Source: JAWBMQ01 sp038828875 (lineage in GTDB: Archaea > Nanobdellota > Nanobdellia > Woesearchaeales > JAWBMQ01). Taken from it: DNA of 64,000 nucleotides. This document shows, piece by piece, positions 35,091-43,926 of this stretch. Each line of letters opens with the position of its first letter. Positions within the stretch are counted from its first letter, which is position 1. Under the pieces are notes generated by a model. The model made no database searches and was not told the DNA's origin. It saw nothing but the letters and a program-made list of their open reading frames with translations. The translations under genes and the position numbers were made by a program. Location: assembly GCA_038828875.1 (NCBI GenBank), contig JAWBMQ010000001.1:110367-174366 (forward strand). The letters run 5' to 3'.

Positions 35091-35606
35091 ATGATAAATA
35101 AAAAAATTTTAATTGTTTTATATGCACTTTTATTTAGTTTATTTTTAATGTCTGGTTATTCAGAACTTGTTATTAAGTTTAGTTTAAAAGAGTGCAAAGT
35201 TCTTGATTTTGTGGAGGGAATACCTTCAAAAAATGTTAAAATAGATGGTGATGTATTAGTTAAGGTTAAAGTTGATGATATTATTAACGAATTAAGAAGA
35301 GATTCTGTAGATGAAATAATTTATTTACCTTTGGAAAAGGAAGTAAATGTTGAAGTTTTTTTGAATGAAGAAATACTTTATTGTAATAAAACAATATTGA
35401 TTGATAAAATAAGCGATGAAAATACTAGAAAAATAGATGACGTAATTAAAAAGTATGATGAAAAATTAGGAGAATTAGATCAAATTAAAAAAGAAAGCGA
35501 AAGATCAAGATTGATTTATTTAGCAATGATTGGAGGAGTTTTAGTTGTAATTTTAGCTATTTTGATTATGATTATAAGAGTTAAGAAAAAAACACCAATT
35601 AATTAA
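35091..35606 (+). CDS. Exported single-pass membrane partner protein (A)
   Basis: Unrecognised 171-residue protein: N-terminal signal helix (residues 5-22), an extracytoplasmic domain with CKVLDFVEGIPS and a second Cys in EEILYCNK, a heptad-like helix, then a C-terminal membrane helix (LIYLAMIGGVLVVILAILI) and short basic tail. GGGGTGGTG precedes the ATG at 35091; the frame also extends to a GTG at 35079 within that site. It is a clear paralog of the frameshifted gene at 62165-62700 (CEFLDIYDGFPS, ENIYCN). Both lie just after a gene for an exported M23-fold protein, so they probably act with it. Confidence 0.78.
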   Translation: MINKKILIVLYALLFSLFLMSGYSELVIKFSLKECKVLDFVEGIPSKNVKIDGDVLVKVKVDDIINELRRDSVDEIIYLPLEKEVNVEVFLNEEILYCNKTILIDKISDENTRKIDDVIKKYDEKLGELDQIKKESERSRLIYLAMIGGVLVVILAILIMIIRVKKKTPIN

Positions 35607-35642
35607 ACTAATTTTAATTTTTTGATTTTTTCTTGTTTATTT

Positions 35643-38132
35643 TTACATTATAATTTTAGCGTTACTGATTCCATTAGATTTTTCTACTTTTATTATATGT
35701 TCTACAAAACTTTCAATATCTTGTTCATGGCTAACAATTAAAATTTGAGAAAATTTCAATTCTTTCAAAATTTCTCTTACTTTTTCTAGCTGCTCTTTGC
35801 TAAAGCCATCAGTAGGCTCATCGAGAATGATTAAACTTTCTTTAAGTCCAAAATAATTTAGTATCGTTTCATTTAATGCCAATCTATAAGCTAAAGAGCA
35901 TGCTGTTTTTTCTCCTCCAGAAAGATTTTCAAAATCAATTTCATAGCCATTTTGTTCAATGATTATTGAGAAATCATCGTTGATTCTTGCAGTCATTAGT
36001 TCGTTGTCAATTAGCTTATCAAACCATAATCTAAAATATTCATCAAATTCTTTTAAAATATGCAATCTTAAATATGATTCTATGTTTTCAGTTAAAGGAA
36101 TAAAATAATCTTCTAAAAAAGTAAGTAATTTTTTGAAAAGTTCAGATTTATTTTTTTCATTTTCTAATTTATTAAGCTCATTTAGAATTTCTATATTATT
36201 ATTTTCTAAATTCTTGATGGTTGCATTAATTGAACCAATTTTTGAAGAAATTGTTAATAATTGTTGATCTAATTGATTTTTTTCATTTTTCAACTGTTGA
36301 ATTTGTTTTTCAATTGATAAATAAAGATTTTCATCATATTTTGATTTTAAAATGTTTATTTTTTCAGAAGAATTTAAGAGTTCTTGAGTAAGTGATTTTT
36401 GTTCTTCTTCTAAATTATTTTTTTCTTCTGCTAAATTTTTAATATTTTTTTCTATTTCTTGTTTTGTTATTAACATTCTTTCTTTTTCTTCAATTTTTTC
36501 CAATTCTTTTCTTAATAATTCAATTTCTTTTTTAATTTCGTCAAAGTTTATTTTTCTTAAGCCAGAAATTAGCTTTTCATTTCTAATAATCTCTTCCTCT
36601 AATTCAGGTAAAACGATAAGTTCTTTCTCAATTATGTATATTCTTTTTTGTATTTCTTCTTTTTGATTAAGAATTATACTAAATTCTTTTATTTTGTTTA
36701 ATATGGATTTTACTTCTTCTTTTTTTGATTTTATTTCAAGGGTTATTTTGTTTTTTTCCTGTTCAATATCTATTAAAATTTCTTCATTTTCTTTTATTTT
36801 ATCATTAAATTCTAATTCTATTTTTTTCTTGTGTAAATCTGTTACCTCTTGCAAGCAAGTTGGGCAGGTTTTAAGATTAGAGATGTTTTTTAGAATTGAT
36901 TTTTTTTCATCAATGATATTCTTTGCTTTGAAATACGTTTCATTAAGAGTATTTATTTTATTTTCCAAAAACGAAATTTCATTTTCTTTATTCTCTTTTT
37001 CTTTCTCAAGTTCTTCAATGCTTTTTTCTACAATTAAATCTTGATTTCTCTTTTTAAGTTCTTCTAATTCGTTTTTTCTTTTTATTAGATTTTCTTTTTT
37101 AGTTTCTAATTCCTTATTCTTTTTTTCTAATTCAAAAAGCAAGTTTCTTTTTTCTTCTATAAAACTTTCATGTAATTGAATTTCCTTTTTAACTTCATCC
37201 TTCGATTTTTCTACTACAATTTCATTTATTCTATTAATAATTTGTGTTAAGTTATTTTTGTTTTCAGAAATTTTCTTTTCAAAATTGATAATTTTATTTT
37301 GAATTTCAATTTTCTTTGACTCTAGGCGTTTGTTTAGTTCAATTTCCTTTTCTAAGTTGATTTTAAGTTGTAATAATTCTTCTTTATTTTTCAATAACTT
37401 TTCTAGATCTTGATTAAGTTGTTCATAATTGTTTTTTAATTTTCTTTCTTCAAAAATTAAACTTTTAAGAATCTCTTTATTTTCGATAATTTTATTGGAA
37501 TTTTCTTTGATTTTATCTTTTAATTCAGGAATTTTTTTAATGATTTCTTCAATGTTCCTTATCTTCATTCTTACATTAGGAAGTATTATTTTTTTTAGAT
37601 TTTCTCTGATGGTTTCATACTTATCAATGTTGAATATTTTTCTGATCACCGTTAATCTTTCCTCAGATTTACTTCTTAAGATCTCTTTCATAGCTTCTTG
37701 TGGAGTATAAATTGTGTAACGATAAATCATAAAATCTTCTTTCTTTATTAAATCTAAAGGATAATTAAATTGTTTGAAAATGAAATGTTTAGCTTCGCTT
37801 GGAGAAAGAATAATTTCTCCATCATCAACTACTATTCTTACATTTTTTTGATCATATTTATCCTTTTTTTTAGTTATTGTTCTTTCTATAGTTATTCTGT
37901 GATTGTTGTGTTCAAATGTTAAAGTAATAGTTCCTTCGTTAGTACCAACACGAAGTAATTTTTCATAATCAATATCGTTTATCTTTCCAAATAATGCAAA
38001 TTCAATAGCATAAAGAATGGTGCTTTTTCCACTTCCAATGTCTCCTTTAATCAAAGTGTTTCCTTCTGGAAATTCTATTAATTCATTTACATAACTTCTA
38101 ATATTTTCGAGCTTAAGAGATATTAGTTTCAT
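35643..38132 (-). CDS. rad50: DNA double-strand break repair ATPase Rad50
   Basis: SMC-like ATPase that tethers DNA ends with Mre11. Walker A is GDIGSGKST near residue 31, long coiled coils flank a zinc hook C423-P-T-C426, and the C-terminal lobe has signature LSGGEKTACSLAYRLAL and Walker B SLIILDEPTDGFS. The 829-residue length is normal. The start lies 3 nt after the ROK kinase stop, so the two form an operon. No mre11, herA or nurA gene, its usual partners, is adjacent. Confidence 0.94.
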   Translation of the reverse strand: MKLISLKLENIRSYVNELIEFPEGNTLIKGDIGSGKSTILYAIEFALFGKINDIDYEKLLRVGTNEGTITLTFEHNNHRITIERTITKKKDKYDQKNVRIVVDDGEIILSPSEAKHFIFKQFNYPLDLIKKEDFMIYRYTIYTPQEAMKEILRSKSEERLTVIRKIFNIDKYETIRENLKKIILPNVRMKIRNIEEIIKKIPELKDKIKENSNKIIENKEILKSLIFEERKLKNNYEQLNQDLEKLLKNKEELLQLKINLEKEIELNKRLESKKIEIQNKIINFEKKISENKNNLTQIINRINEIVVEKSKDEVKKEIQLHESFIEEKRNLLFELEKKNKELETKKENLIKRKNELEELKKRNQDLIVEKSIEELEKEKENKENEISFLENKINTLNETYFKAKNIIDEKKSILKNISNLKTCPTCLQEVTDLHKKKIELEFNDKIKENEEILIDIEQEKNKITLEIKSKKEEVKSILNKIKEFSIILNQKEEIQKRIYIIEKELIVLPELEEEIIRNEKLISGLRKINFDEIKKEIELLRKELEKIEEKERMLITKQEIEKNIKNLAEEKNNLEEEQKSLTQELLNSSEKINILKSKYDENLYLSIEKQIQQLKNEKNQLDQQLLTISSKIGSINATIKNLENNNIEILNELNKLENEKNKSELFKKLLTFLEDYFIPLTENIESYLRLHILKEFDEYFRLWFDKLIDNELMTARINDDFSIIIEQNGYEIDFENLSGGEKTACSLAYRLALNETILNYFGLKESLIILDEPTDGFSKEQLEKVREILKELKFSQILIVSHEQDIESFVEHIIKVEKSNGISNAKIIM

Positions 38133-38135
38133 TTT

Positions 38136-38852
38136 CTACATTTCTTCTAAAATTTTTAATCCAACGAAAACATCAGTTTCCTTTGATAAGGTAATTTTTA
38201 TTGGTTTATTAAACTTTTCTTTAAGCACTTTAAGAATTTTTTTGAAAATTTTGTTATTTATGTTTTCAAAAATTATCTTTCCAATTGCACCATGTAAAAC
38301 AAGTTCATCAAAAAAGAAAACGTAGAATAAATTTTCGATCAATTCAGCTATGCTTTTGAAAAATTGTTCTTTTTCTTTTCTATTTAGGTTTTCAAAATTT
38401 GTTTTTTTCAGCTTGCTTAAAATTAATGTTTCTAATTCTTTATTTTTTATTTTTATATGTCCTATTTCTCCAAAATTTCCATCAAGTAGATTATCTTTAT
38501 GCCAAACTCCTAATCCAATACCAGTTCCAAGAACTAATGCAACAACAATTTTTCCTCTTTTTTTATGTGCCAATGCAATTAAATTTGCATCATTTTCTGA
38601 TACTTTCTTTTTACTAATTTTTAAACTTATTTTCAGATTAGGTAAGTAAATGATCTTGCTTTTTGAGGTTTCTTTTAAAATAATTCCTGCATAAGAAATT
38701 CCTTCTGTTTTTTTATCATTTATAATCTCTTCTAGATGTTTTTTTAGTTTTATTTTGTTAGTTTTATTATGCCTTTCTTTTTTTAGAATGTAGAAAGTTC
38801 CATTTTTCAGTTTTGCAAATCTTAAATAAGTGCCTCCTATGTCGATGTACAT
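38136..38852 (-). CDS. ROK-family sugar kinase-like protein
   Basis: A 238-residue ASKHA-fold protein: phosphate 1 motif DIGGTYLRFA at the N-terminus, VLGTGIGLGVW as the sugar-kinase loop, and GNFGEIGHIKI matching the ROK GE.GH motif. It lacks the CxCGxxGCxE zinc motif that follows in many ROK glucokinases and is about 60 residues shorter than the usual 300. Sugar kinase activity is likely but the substrate is unknown. It is directly upstream of rad50 in one operon, with no obvious functional link. Confidence 0.78.
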   Translation of the reverse strand: MYIDIGGTYLRFAKLKNGTFYILKKERHNKTNKIKLKKHLEEIINDKKTEGISYAGIILKETSKSKIIYLPNLKISLKISKKKVSENDANLIALAHKKRGKIVVALVLGTGIGLGVWHKDNLLDGNFGEIGHIKIKNKELETLILSKLKKTNFENLNRKEKEQFFKSIAELIENLFYVFFFDELVLHGAIGKIIFENINNKIFKKILKVLKEKFNKPIKITLSKETDVFVGLKILEEM

Positions 38853-38990
38853 TAACTTTTTTTATGAAATTATATATTTAAAGGTATCTTTTTCATGCTT
38901 TTTTAGAGTTTTTTTAAAGTCTTTATTTATAAATAATTCAAATTTTCTTTAGAAAAATTTATATAATTGTAAGAAGATATACCAACAACC

Positions 38991-39149
38991 ATGGTAAAGA
39001 AAGAAGATACCAAAAAGAAGAAAAAGTATATGGAAGAAGAGGATGAAGAAGAATACTTTGACGAAGAAGAGGACTTTGATGAAGATTGGGATGAAGAAGA
39101 GTTTGATGAAGATTGGGACGAAGAAGAAATGGATGAAGAAGAGTGGTAA
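38991..39149 (+). CDS. Small acidic protein
   Basis: 52 residues: a basic start (MVKKEDTKKKKK) then an almost purely Asp/Glu tail with aromatic residues at regular spacing (YFDEEEDFDEDWDEEEFDEDWDEEE cut into FDEDWDEEE-like units). No homolog recognised. A TATA-like TTTATATAATT about 28 nt upstream and no ribosome site fit a leaderless gene. The regular codon structure and clean ATG and stop support coding. It could bind basic proteins or metal ions, which is speculation. Confidence 0.65.
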   Translation: MVKKEDTKKKKKYMEEEDEEEYFDEEEDFDEDWDEEEFDEDWDEEEMDEEEW

Positions 39150-39209
39150 GCTAAATTTTTAAAATAAATGTTTCTTTTATTTTTTTATTTTTTTATTTAA
39201 GTTAGTTTT

Positions 39210-39755
39210 TTATTTAATGTATTTTTCTGTTATATCTCTTAGATACATTTTGTAATTTTCTTTGTTATTAAGGTATTCAATTTTTTCTACTAAGAAAATG
39301 TAGTCAATTTTTACAATTCCTTTTACTGATTTGAAGGATGTTTTTTCTAATTTTTTTAAAGATTCATTATTGAATGCAATAATTATAGGCTCTCCAGGAG
39401 TTTGTTTTTCTTCTACTAAATAAATAGCAAAAAGTGCGGGAATTATAGGATAAAAAAGATTTTCCGTAATTTTTTGGTAATCTTTATGATAATATTTTTC
39501 TCCAAGAATTTCTAATCCCCAATCTAGGTTTGGGATGTTAAATGCTATAATTGGTTCTCTCTTTAAAATTGCTTCTATTGATTTTTTTGGAGCAACAGTA
39601 TAATAAATTATATCAGGTTGTGCTTCGGGGTCATCTATCTCTAATTTAGTTTTGTCAAAAAAACAATTATCTATAGCTTTTTCTAATTTGTAGTTCGTAA
39701 GTCCTGTAAAGTTAAATGTTTCTAATTTTTCTTTGTTTATCTTTTCGTTATTCAT
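39210..39755 (-). CDS. Hypothetical protein
   Basis: A 181-residue soluble protein I do not recognise. It looks alpha/beta: PDIIYYTVAPKKSIEAIL, REPIIAFNIPNLDWGLEILGEKYYH and EPIIIAFNNESLKKLEK alternate predicted strands and helices. No signal, membrane helix or metal motif. The ThiF-like gene lies 80 nt upstream in the same direction; a link is possible but not shown. Confidence 0.65.
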   Translation of the reverse strand: MNNEKINKEKLETFNFTGLTNYKLEKAIDNCFFDKTKLEIDDPEAQPDIIYYTVAPKKSIEAILKREPIIAFNIPNLDWGLEILGEKYYHKDYQKITENLFYPIIPALFAIYLVEEKQTPGEPIIIAFNNESLKKLEKTSFKSVKGIVKIDYIFLVEKIEYLNNKENYKMYLRDITEKYIK

Positions 39756-39835
39756 TCTAATTGTTGGATTTACTTATTAATTTTAAAAATTTATGAAGTT
39801 TTAATTCATGTAATTCTAAGAGAGATTGTTTTTTA

Positions 39836-40477
39836 TTACTTAACCTTTATCTTTTGAATTTCATAATTTTCCAAATTAAAATAAATAATCTCTTCAGGAG
39901 TCTTTTTTGAAAGTAAATAATTATAAACTATGCTAGCGGTTAATGCTGATAAAACCATTACTGCTGAATTAGTTACACCAAATTCATCTAGTTTTTTAAA
40001 AACCTTGTTTTTAAATATTTCAATAATCGATTTTTTATAAGGTTTATAAATATAAATCATACCATAATTTCCTTGAACTGAAGTAAATACATAAGGGATT
40101 TGATTTCTTAAGGCATAATTCGCAATAATCTTTTTACTTTCAAAAGAATCTGTACAATCAATTAACAAATCATAAAATTCAAAATTTTCAATGTTTTTTT
40201 CGTCAATCCTTAAGGAATATGTTTCAATTGTACTGAAATTACCTAACCTTTCTTTTAATGCATTAACTTTTAGTTTTCCTATCTCACTTTTATCAAAATT
40301 TTGTCTTTCTAAATTGGATTCTTCAACAATATCAGGATCAATCAAAACTAAATTTATTCCAGTTTTTGCTAATAATTCTGCTAACCAACTGCCAGTACCA
40401 CCACATCCAATGATTGTTACTTTTTTATTTTCTAATTTTTCGAAATCTTCATCATAAATTCTTGATTTTCTGATCAT
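39836..40477 (-). CDS. ThiF/MoeB/HesA-type adenylyltransferase (E1-like)
   Basis: A 213-residue E1-like enzyme. Nucleotide loop IIGCGGTGSWLAE (about residues 22-34), DPDIVEESNLERQNF with the conserved Arg, and LLIDCTDSFESKK are present, so it should adenylate the C-terminal glycine of a ubiquitin-like protein. It has only two cysteines (in GCGG and DCTD) and lacks both the CxxC zinc pairs and the separate catalytic Cys of MoeB/ThiF. No ubiquitin-like partner gene is adjacent. Divergent from carS. Confidence 0.82.
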   Translation of the reverse strand: MIRKSRIYDEDFEKLENKKVTIIGCGGTGSWLAELLAKTGINLVLIDPDIVEESNLERQNFDKSEIGKLKVNALKERLGNFSTIETYSLRIDEKNIENFEFYDLLIDCTDSFESKKIIANYALRNQIPYVFTSVQGNYGMIYIYKPYKKSIIEIFKNKVFKKLDEFGVTNSAVMVLSALTASIVYNYLLSKKTPEEIIYFNLENYEIQKIKVK

Positions 40478-40536
40478 TTTAAATATCCTTTTAAAAATAT
40501 TTAAAAAATAAATATTTTTTTCTTTTTATTGTGGTT

Positions 40537-41142
40537 ATGATGATGTTTTTCAAATTGTTTTTTTTAGGTATTTTACAAGCCGTTTGGTTTCTTTTGCCAG
40601 CATATGTAGCTAATTCTGCTCCTGTAGTAGTTTATAAAATAAATTTTTTGAACGTTCCTGTTGATTTCAATAAAAAATACAAAGGTAAGCCAATTTTTGG
40701 AACTCATAAAACTTGGAGAGGTTTATTTTTTGGAGTCTTATTTGGAATGATTGTAGCATATCTTCAAAAAATTCTCTATTATAATGTTGATTTCTTTAGA
40801 GCTATTTCTGTTTATGATTATTCAAATGCAATTTTGTTTGGATTTTTAATAAGTATTGGTGCATTAGTTGGCGATTTGGTAAAAAGTTTTTTCAAAAGAA
40901 GGATCTCTATTCCCGAAGGTGCTGATTGGCCATTCTTTGATCAATATGATTTTGTAATCGGAAGTTTAGTCTTTGTTTGGTCTTTTTATCCAAAAGATCT
41001 TTATTTTTTGTTAGGTTGTTTTATCATGAGTCCAATTTTGCATATATTAGCTAATCTTACTAAACCATTCTTTATGAAAACATCTGAAAAAGTTAAAAAT
41101 AATAAAAACAAGAAAAATCCAAAAAGAAAAATATATTTTTAA
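40537..41142 (+). CDS. carS: CDP-archaeol synthase
   Basis: Membrane enzyme that activates unsaturated archaetidic acid with CTP during archaeal ether-lipid synthesis. The 201-residue protein has several membrane helices and the family motifs FGTHKTWRGLFFG, GDLVKSFFKRR and PFFDQYDFVIGS. Three consecutive ATGs (40537, 40540, 40543) are possible starts. No ribosome site, so it is probably leaderless. It identifies the host membrane as archaeal. Confidence 0.92.
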   Translation: MMMFFKLFFLGILQAVWFLLPAYVANSAPVVVYKINFLNVPVDFNKKYKGKPIFGTHKTWRGLFFGVLFGMIVAYLQKILYYNVDFFRAISVYDYSNAILFGFLISIGALVGDLVKSFFKRRISIPEGADWPFFDQYDFVIGSLVFVWSFYPKDLYFLLGCFIMSPILHILANLTKPFFMKTSEKVKNNKNKKNPKRKIYF

Positions 41143-41146
41143 GTTC

Positions 41147-43699
41147 TTATTGTGAAATTTTATTTGCAGTTTTATCATCTATTTTTTGCTTTTCAAAAAT
41201 TTTAGCAGCTAATAATTTTATTATGTCTGAGAATATTATTATGATAGTAGTTATTAAAAATATAGTTAAAGTAATTTTTGGTTCTAAATATGTCATATTA
41301 AATATTGAATTCATAGGACTATAAACTAAAAATAAACTAGCTGTTATCGCAATTACTCCGGCAATTGTCAATTTTTTATTTTTGTAAAATGCAAGTATTG
41401 TAGGTTTATGAAGTTCTACGAAGCTGAATGCTAAGAAAATTTCGGCAAAAGTTATTGTCATAAAAGCAATGGTTCTAATTTTTTCAATTGGTTGATTTTG
41501 AGAAAAATATAGTAAAATTCCGAGATTTATTATAGAAGCAATAAATCCTAAAGTAATTATCATGAAAAGATATTTTTTACTAATTAATGATTCGTTTCTT
41601 TTCAATGGTTTTAATTTCATAGTATTTTCAGTAAATCCTGATAATGCAAGATTAATTGAAGTCAAATCATCGGTAAAAAGGTTAAAAAACAAAATTTGTA
41701 ATGCTGTCAAAGGTACAGGTAATCCTAACAACATAGGAACTGTTAAAAACGAAATTTCTAATATTTTACAAATGAAAAGATATGATAAATATTTTCTAGT
41801 GTTTGCAAAAACAAGGCGACTTTCTTTTACAGCTTCTTTAAAGCTACTAAAAGAATTTTCTAAAAGAATTAAATCTCCTGCATCTTTTGCTACATCAGTT
41901 CCATCACCCATCGCAATTCCTACGTCAGCTTCACTTAGTGCAGGTGCATCATTGACACCATCTCCAGTCATTGCAACAACGTAATCTTTCTCTTTTAAGC
42001 TTTTGACGATTTCTAACTTTTTGAGTGGTTTTGTTCTTGCAAAGATTCCGTACTTTGAAGCATCATCTAGTTCTTTGTCCCATGTAAATACTTCTAAATT
42101 ATTTAATCCTGCTTCTTTTCCAATTGCATAAGCAGTCTTTGCATAATCTCCTGTAACCATTTTAATATCAATTCCTGCTTCACTAACTTCCTTAATTGCA
42201 TCTTTTACATCGTCTTTTAAAGGATCAATCATTCCTGCTAAACCTAAAAAGATGTAATTATTTTGTAATTCTTCCTTTAGTTTGTGTTCATGTGTTTCTC
42301 TGTAGGCAAATCCTAGAACTCTTAAAGCATCGTCTGAAAAATTTTCAATATTTAATAGAATATCCTCATTAGTAACCTTTTTTTTATGATCCAACTGTAA
42401 AATTTCTTTAGAATGTTCTAACAGTAATGTTGGATTCCCTTTTACTAATTCATATCTCTTGTTTTTGTATTCTATAAGCACTTTTTGATATCCATTTTCA
42501 GATTTAAAAGGAATTTCATCTATAATTTTTACACTATCTAGATCTATATTCCTCTTTTCTTTAGAATATTTTTCTTCAAAATAATTCATTAATGCAACAT
42601 CAACAGCATCTCCAATCCATTCTTTTATACTGTCTTCTTTTAGTTTAGCAGAATTACATACTTTCATAGTAAGAAACATCAAATCATTTTCATTAAAAGT
42701 TCTCACTACAGTTAATTTATTTTTTGTTAATGTTCCTGTTTTATCAGTACATATTACGTTAACAGTTCCAAGAGCTTCTATTACAGATAACTTTTTTACT
42801 AATACTTTCTTCTTATACAATCTTTGAATCGCAAAAGTTAAAGATAATACAGTAACTAAGGGCAATCCTTCAGGAATAGATGCAACTAAAAATGCAATTA
42901 TTAATTCACTTAATTCAATAATCTTTTCTAAGTTTAAAGGTTGTATTTTTGCAATAAGAATGGTAGTGATGATAGCTGCAGCACTCAAAGACATGCCTAC
43001 ATAAATTTTTATTAGTTTAGAAATTTGTTGATTTAACAATACTGGTTTATCTTCTTTTATTGCATGAGCTAATTTACCAAATTCAGTTTTCTTTCCAGTT
43101 CTAATAACTATTGCATTGCACCAGCCGTTTCTTAAAAAAGTACCCATAAATAAATCTGGTTCAACATCTTTGAATTCGTAATTATCATTTTCTATTAAAG
43201 GAATAATTTTTTCAGCTTTATCAGTAACTATTTTACTTACAGGAATGCTTTCTCCTGTTAAGCTAGATTCATCAACTTTTATTTCTTTTCCTTCAAGAAT
43301 TACACAATCTGCAGGAATTATTGATCCTTCTTCTAGATAAATTAAATCACCAGGGACTAATTCAGAAGACTCTATTTCAATCAATTTTCCATTGCGATAT
43401 ACTTTTGTTTTTGGAGATAACAATTTTTTTAGACTTTCAGTTGCTTTATTTGCTTTATATTCTTGAGAAAAACCAATTATAATAACAATTCCTATAATAA
43501 TTCCAATAACTACGGATTCAATTCTTTTTTCTGAAAAAAATGAAAGAACAAACGCAAAAATCAGAATCCAAATGATCACACTTTTAAATTGATTTTTCAG
43601 TATGTCTAGTGCTGTTTCTTTTTTTTCTTTTTCTATTGTGTTGTAACCAAATTTCAAAAGAAGTTCTTTTGCTTTTTCATTACTTATTCCGTTATACAT
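41147..43699 (-). CDS. P-type cation-transporting ATPase (P2 type)
   Basis: An 850-residue ion pump. The actuator motif is DESSLTGESIPVSK, M4 has VASIPEGLPLVT, the phosphorylation site is CTDKTGTLTKN, and the hinge is MTGDGVNDAPAL; about ten membrane helices are spread as in Ca2+/Mn2+-type pumps (P2A). M6 reads NLFTDDLTSINLAL, near to but not the same as the Ca2+-pump NxxTDxxPA pattern, so the ion is uncertain. Leaderless by appearance, with a TTTATAAAA box upstream. It ends 4 nt from carS, tail to tail. Confidence 0.92.
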   Translation of the reverse strand: MYNGISNEKAKELLLKFGYNTIEKEKKETALDILKNQFKSVIIWILIFAFVLSFFSEKRIESVVIGIIIGIVIIIGFSQEYKANKATESLKKLLSPKTKVYRNGKLIEIESSELVPGDLIYLEEGSIIPADCVILEGKEIKVDESSLTGESIPVSKIVTDKAEKIIPLIENDNYEFKDVEPDLFMGTFLRNGWCNAIVIRTGKKTEFGKLAHAIKEDKPVLLNQQISKLIKIYVGMSLSAAAIITTILIAKIQPLNLEKIIELSELIIAFLVASIPEGLPLVTVLSLTFAIQRLYKKKVLVKKLSVIEALGTVNVICTDKTGTLTKNKLTVVRTFNENDLMFLTMKVCNSAKLKEDSIKEWIGDAVDVALMNYFEEKYSKEKRNIDLDSVKIIDEIPFKSENGYQKVLIEYKNKRYELVKGNPTLLLEHSKEILQLDHKKKVTNEDILLNIENFSDDALRVLGFAYRETHEHKLKEELQNNYIFLGLAGMIDPLKDDVKDAIKEVSEAGIDIKMVTGDYAKTAYAIGKEAGLNNLEVFTWDKELDDASKYGIFARTKPLKKLEIVKSLKEKDYVVAMTGDGVNDAPALSEADVGIAMGDGTDVAKDAGDLILLENSFSSFKEAVKESRLVFANTRKYLSYLFICKILEISFLTVPMLLGLPVPLTALQILFFNLFTDDLTSINLALSGFTENTMKLKPLKRNESLISKKYLFMIITLGFIASIINLGILLYFSQNQPIEKIRTIAFMTITFAEIFLAFSFVELHKPTILAFYKNKKLTIAGVIAITASLFLVYSPMNSIFNMTYLEPKITLTIFLITTIIIIFSDIIKLLAAKIFEKQKIDDKTANKISQ

Positions 43700-43797
43700 T
43701 ATGCAATTTTAATATCTGTTTTTTATAAATCTTATTTTTTATTGATTAGTAATAATCGAATATAATTAAAAAAATGTAAAAAATAGAATTGAAAATG

Positions 43798-43881
43798 CGT
43801 CGGGGGAGGGATTTGAACCCTCACGCCCTTTCGGGCACTAGCTCTCCAGGCTAGCGCACTACCAGGTTATGCGACCCCGAC
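43798..43881 (-). tRNA. tRNA-Ser (GGA)
   Basis: On the minus strand: acceptor GTCGGGG/CCCCGAC with discriminator G, anticodon stem CTAGC/GCTAG with loop CTGGAGA (anticodon GGA), a long variable arm with CCC-GAAA-GGG, and T arm GGTTCAAATCC. The long variable arm and anticodon identify tRNA-Ser. Confidence 0.96.
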
Positions 43882-43926
43882 AAACAAGAAATAAAAAATA
43901 AAAATCATTTTTAAATTTTTTTATTT

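Noticed and set aside
35643..36000. CRISPR-like or mobile-element repeats anywhere in the window.
   Set aside because: No regularly spaced identical repeats with unique spacers, no terminal inverted repeats, and no transposase or integrase motif was found; coordinates are nominal.
36694..37710. Long plus-strand reading frames opposite rad50.
   Set aside because: They are shadows of Lys/Glu-rich coiled-coil codons (TTT/TTC on the other strand), without start signals or recognisable protein.
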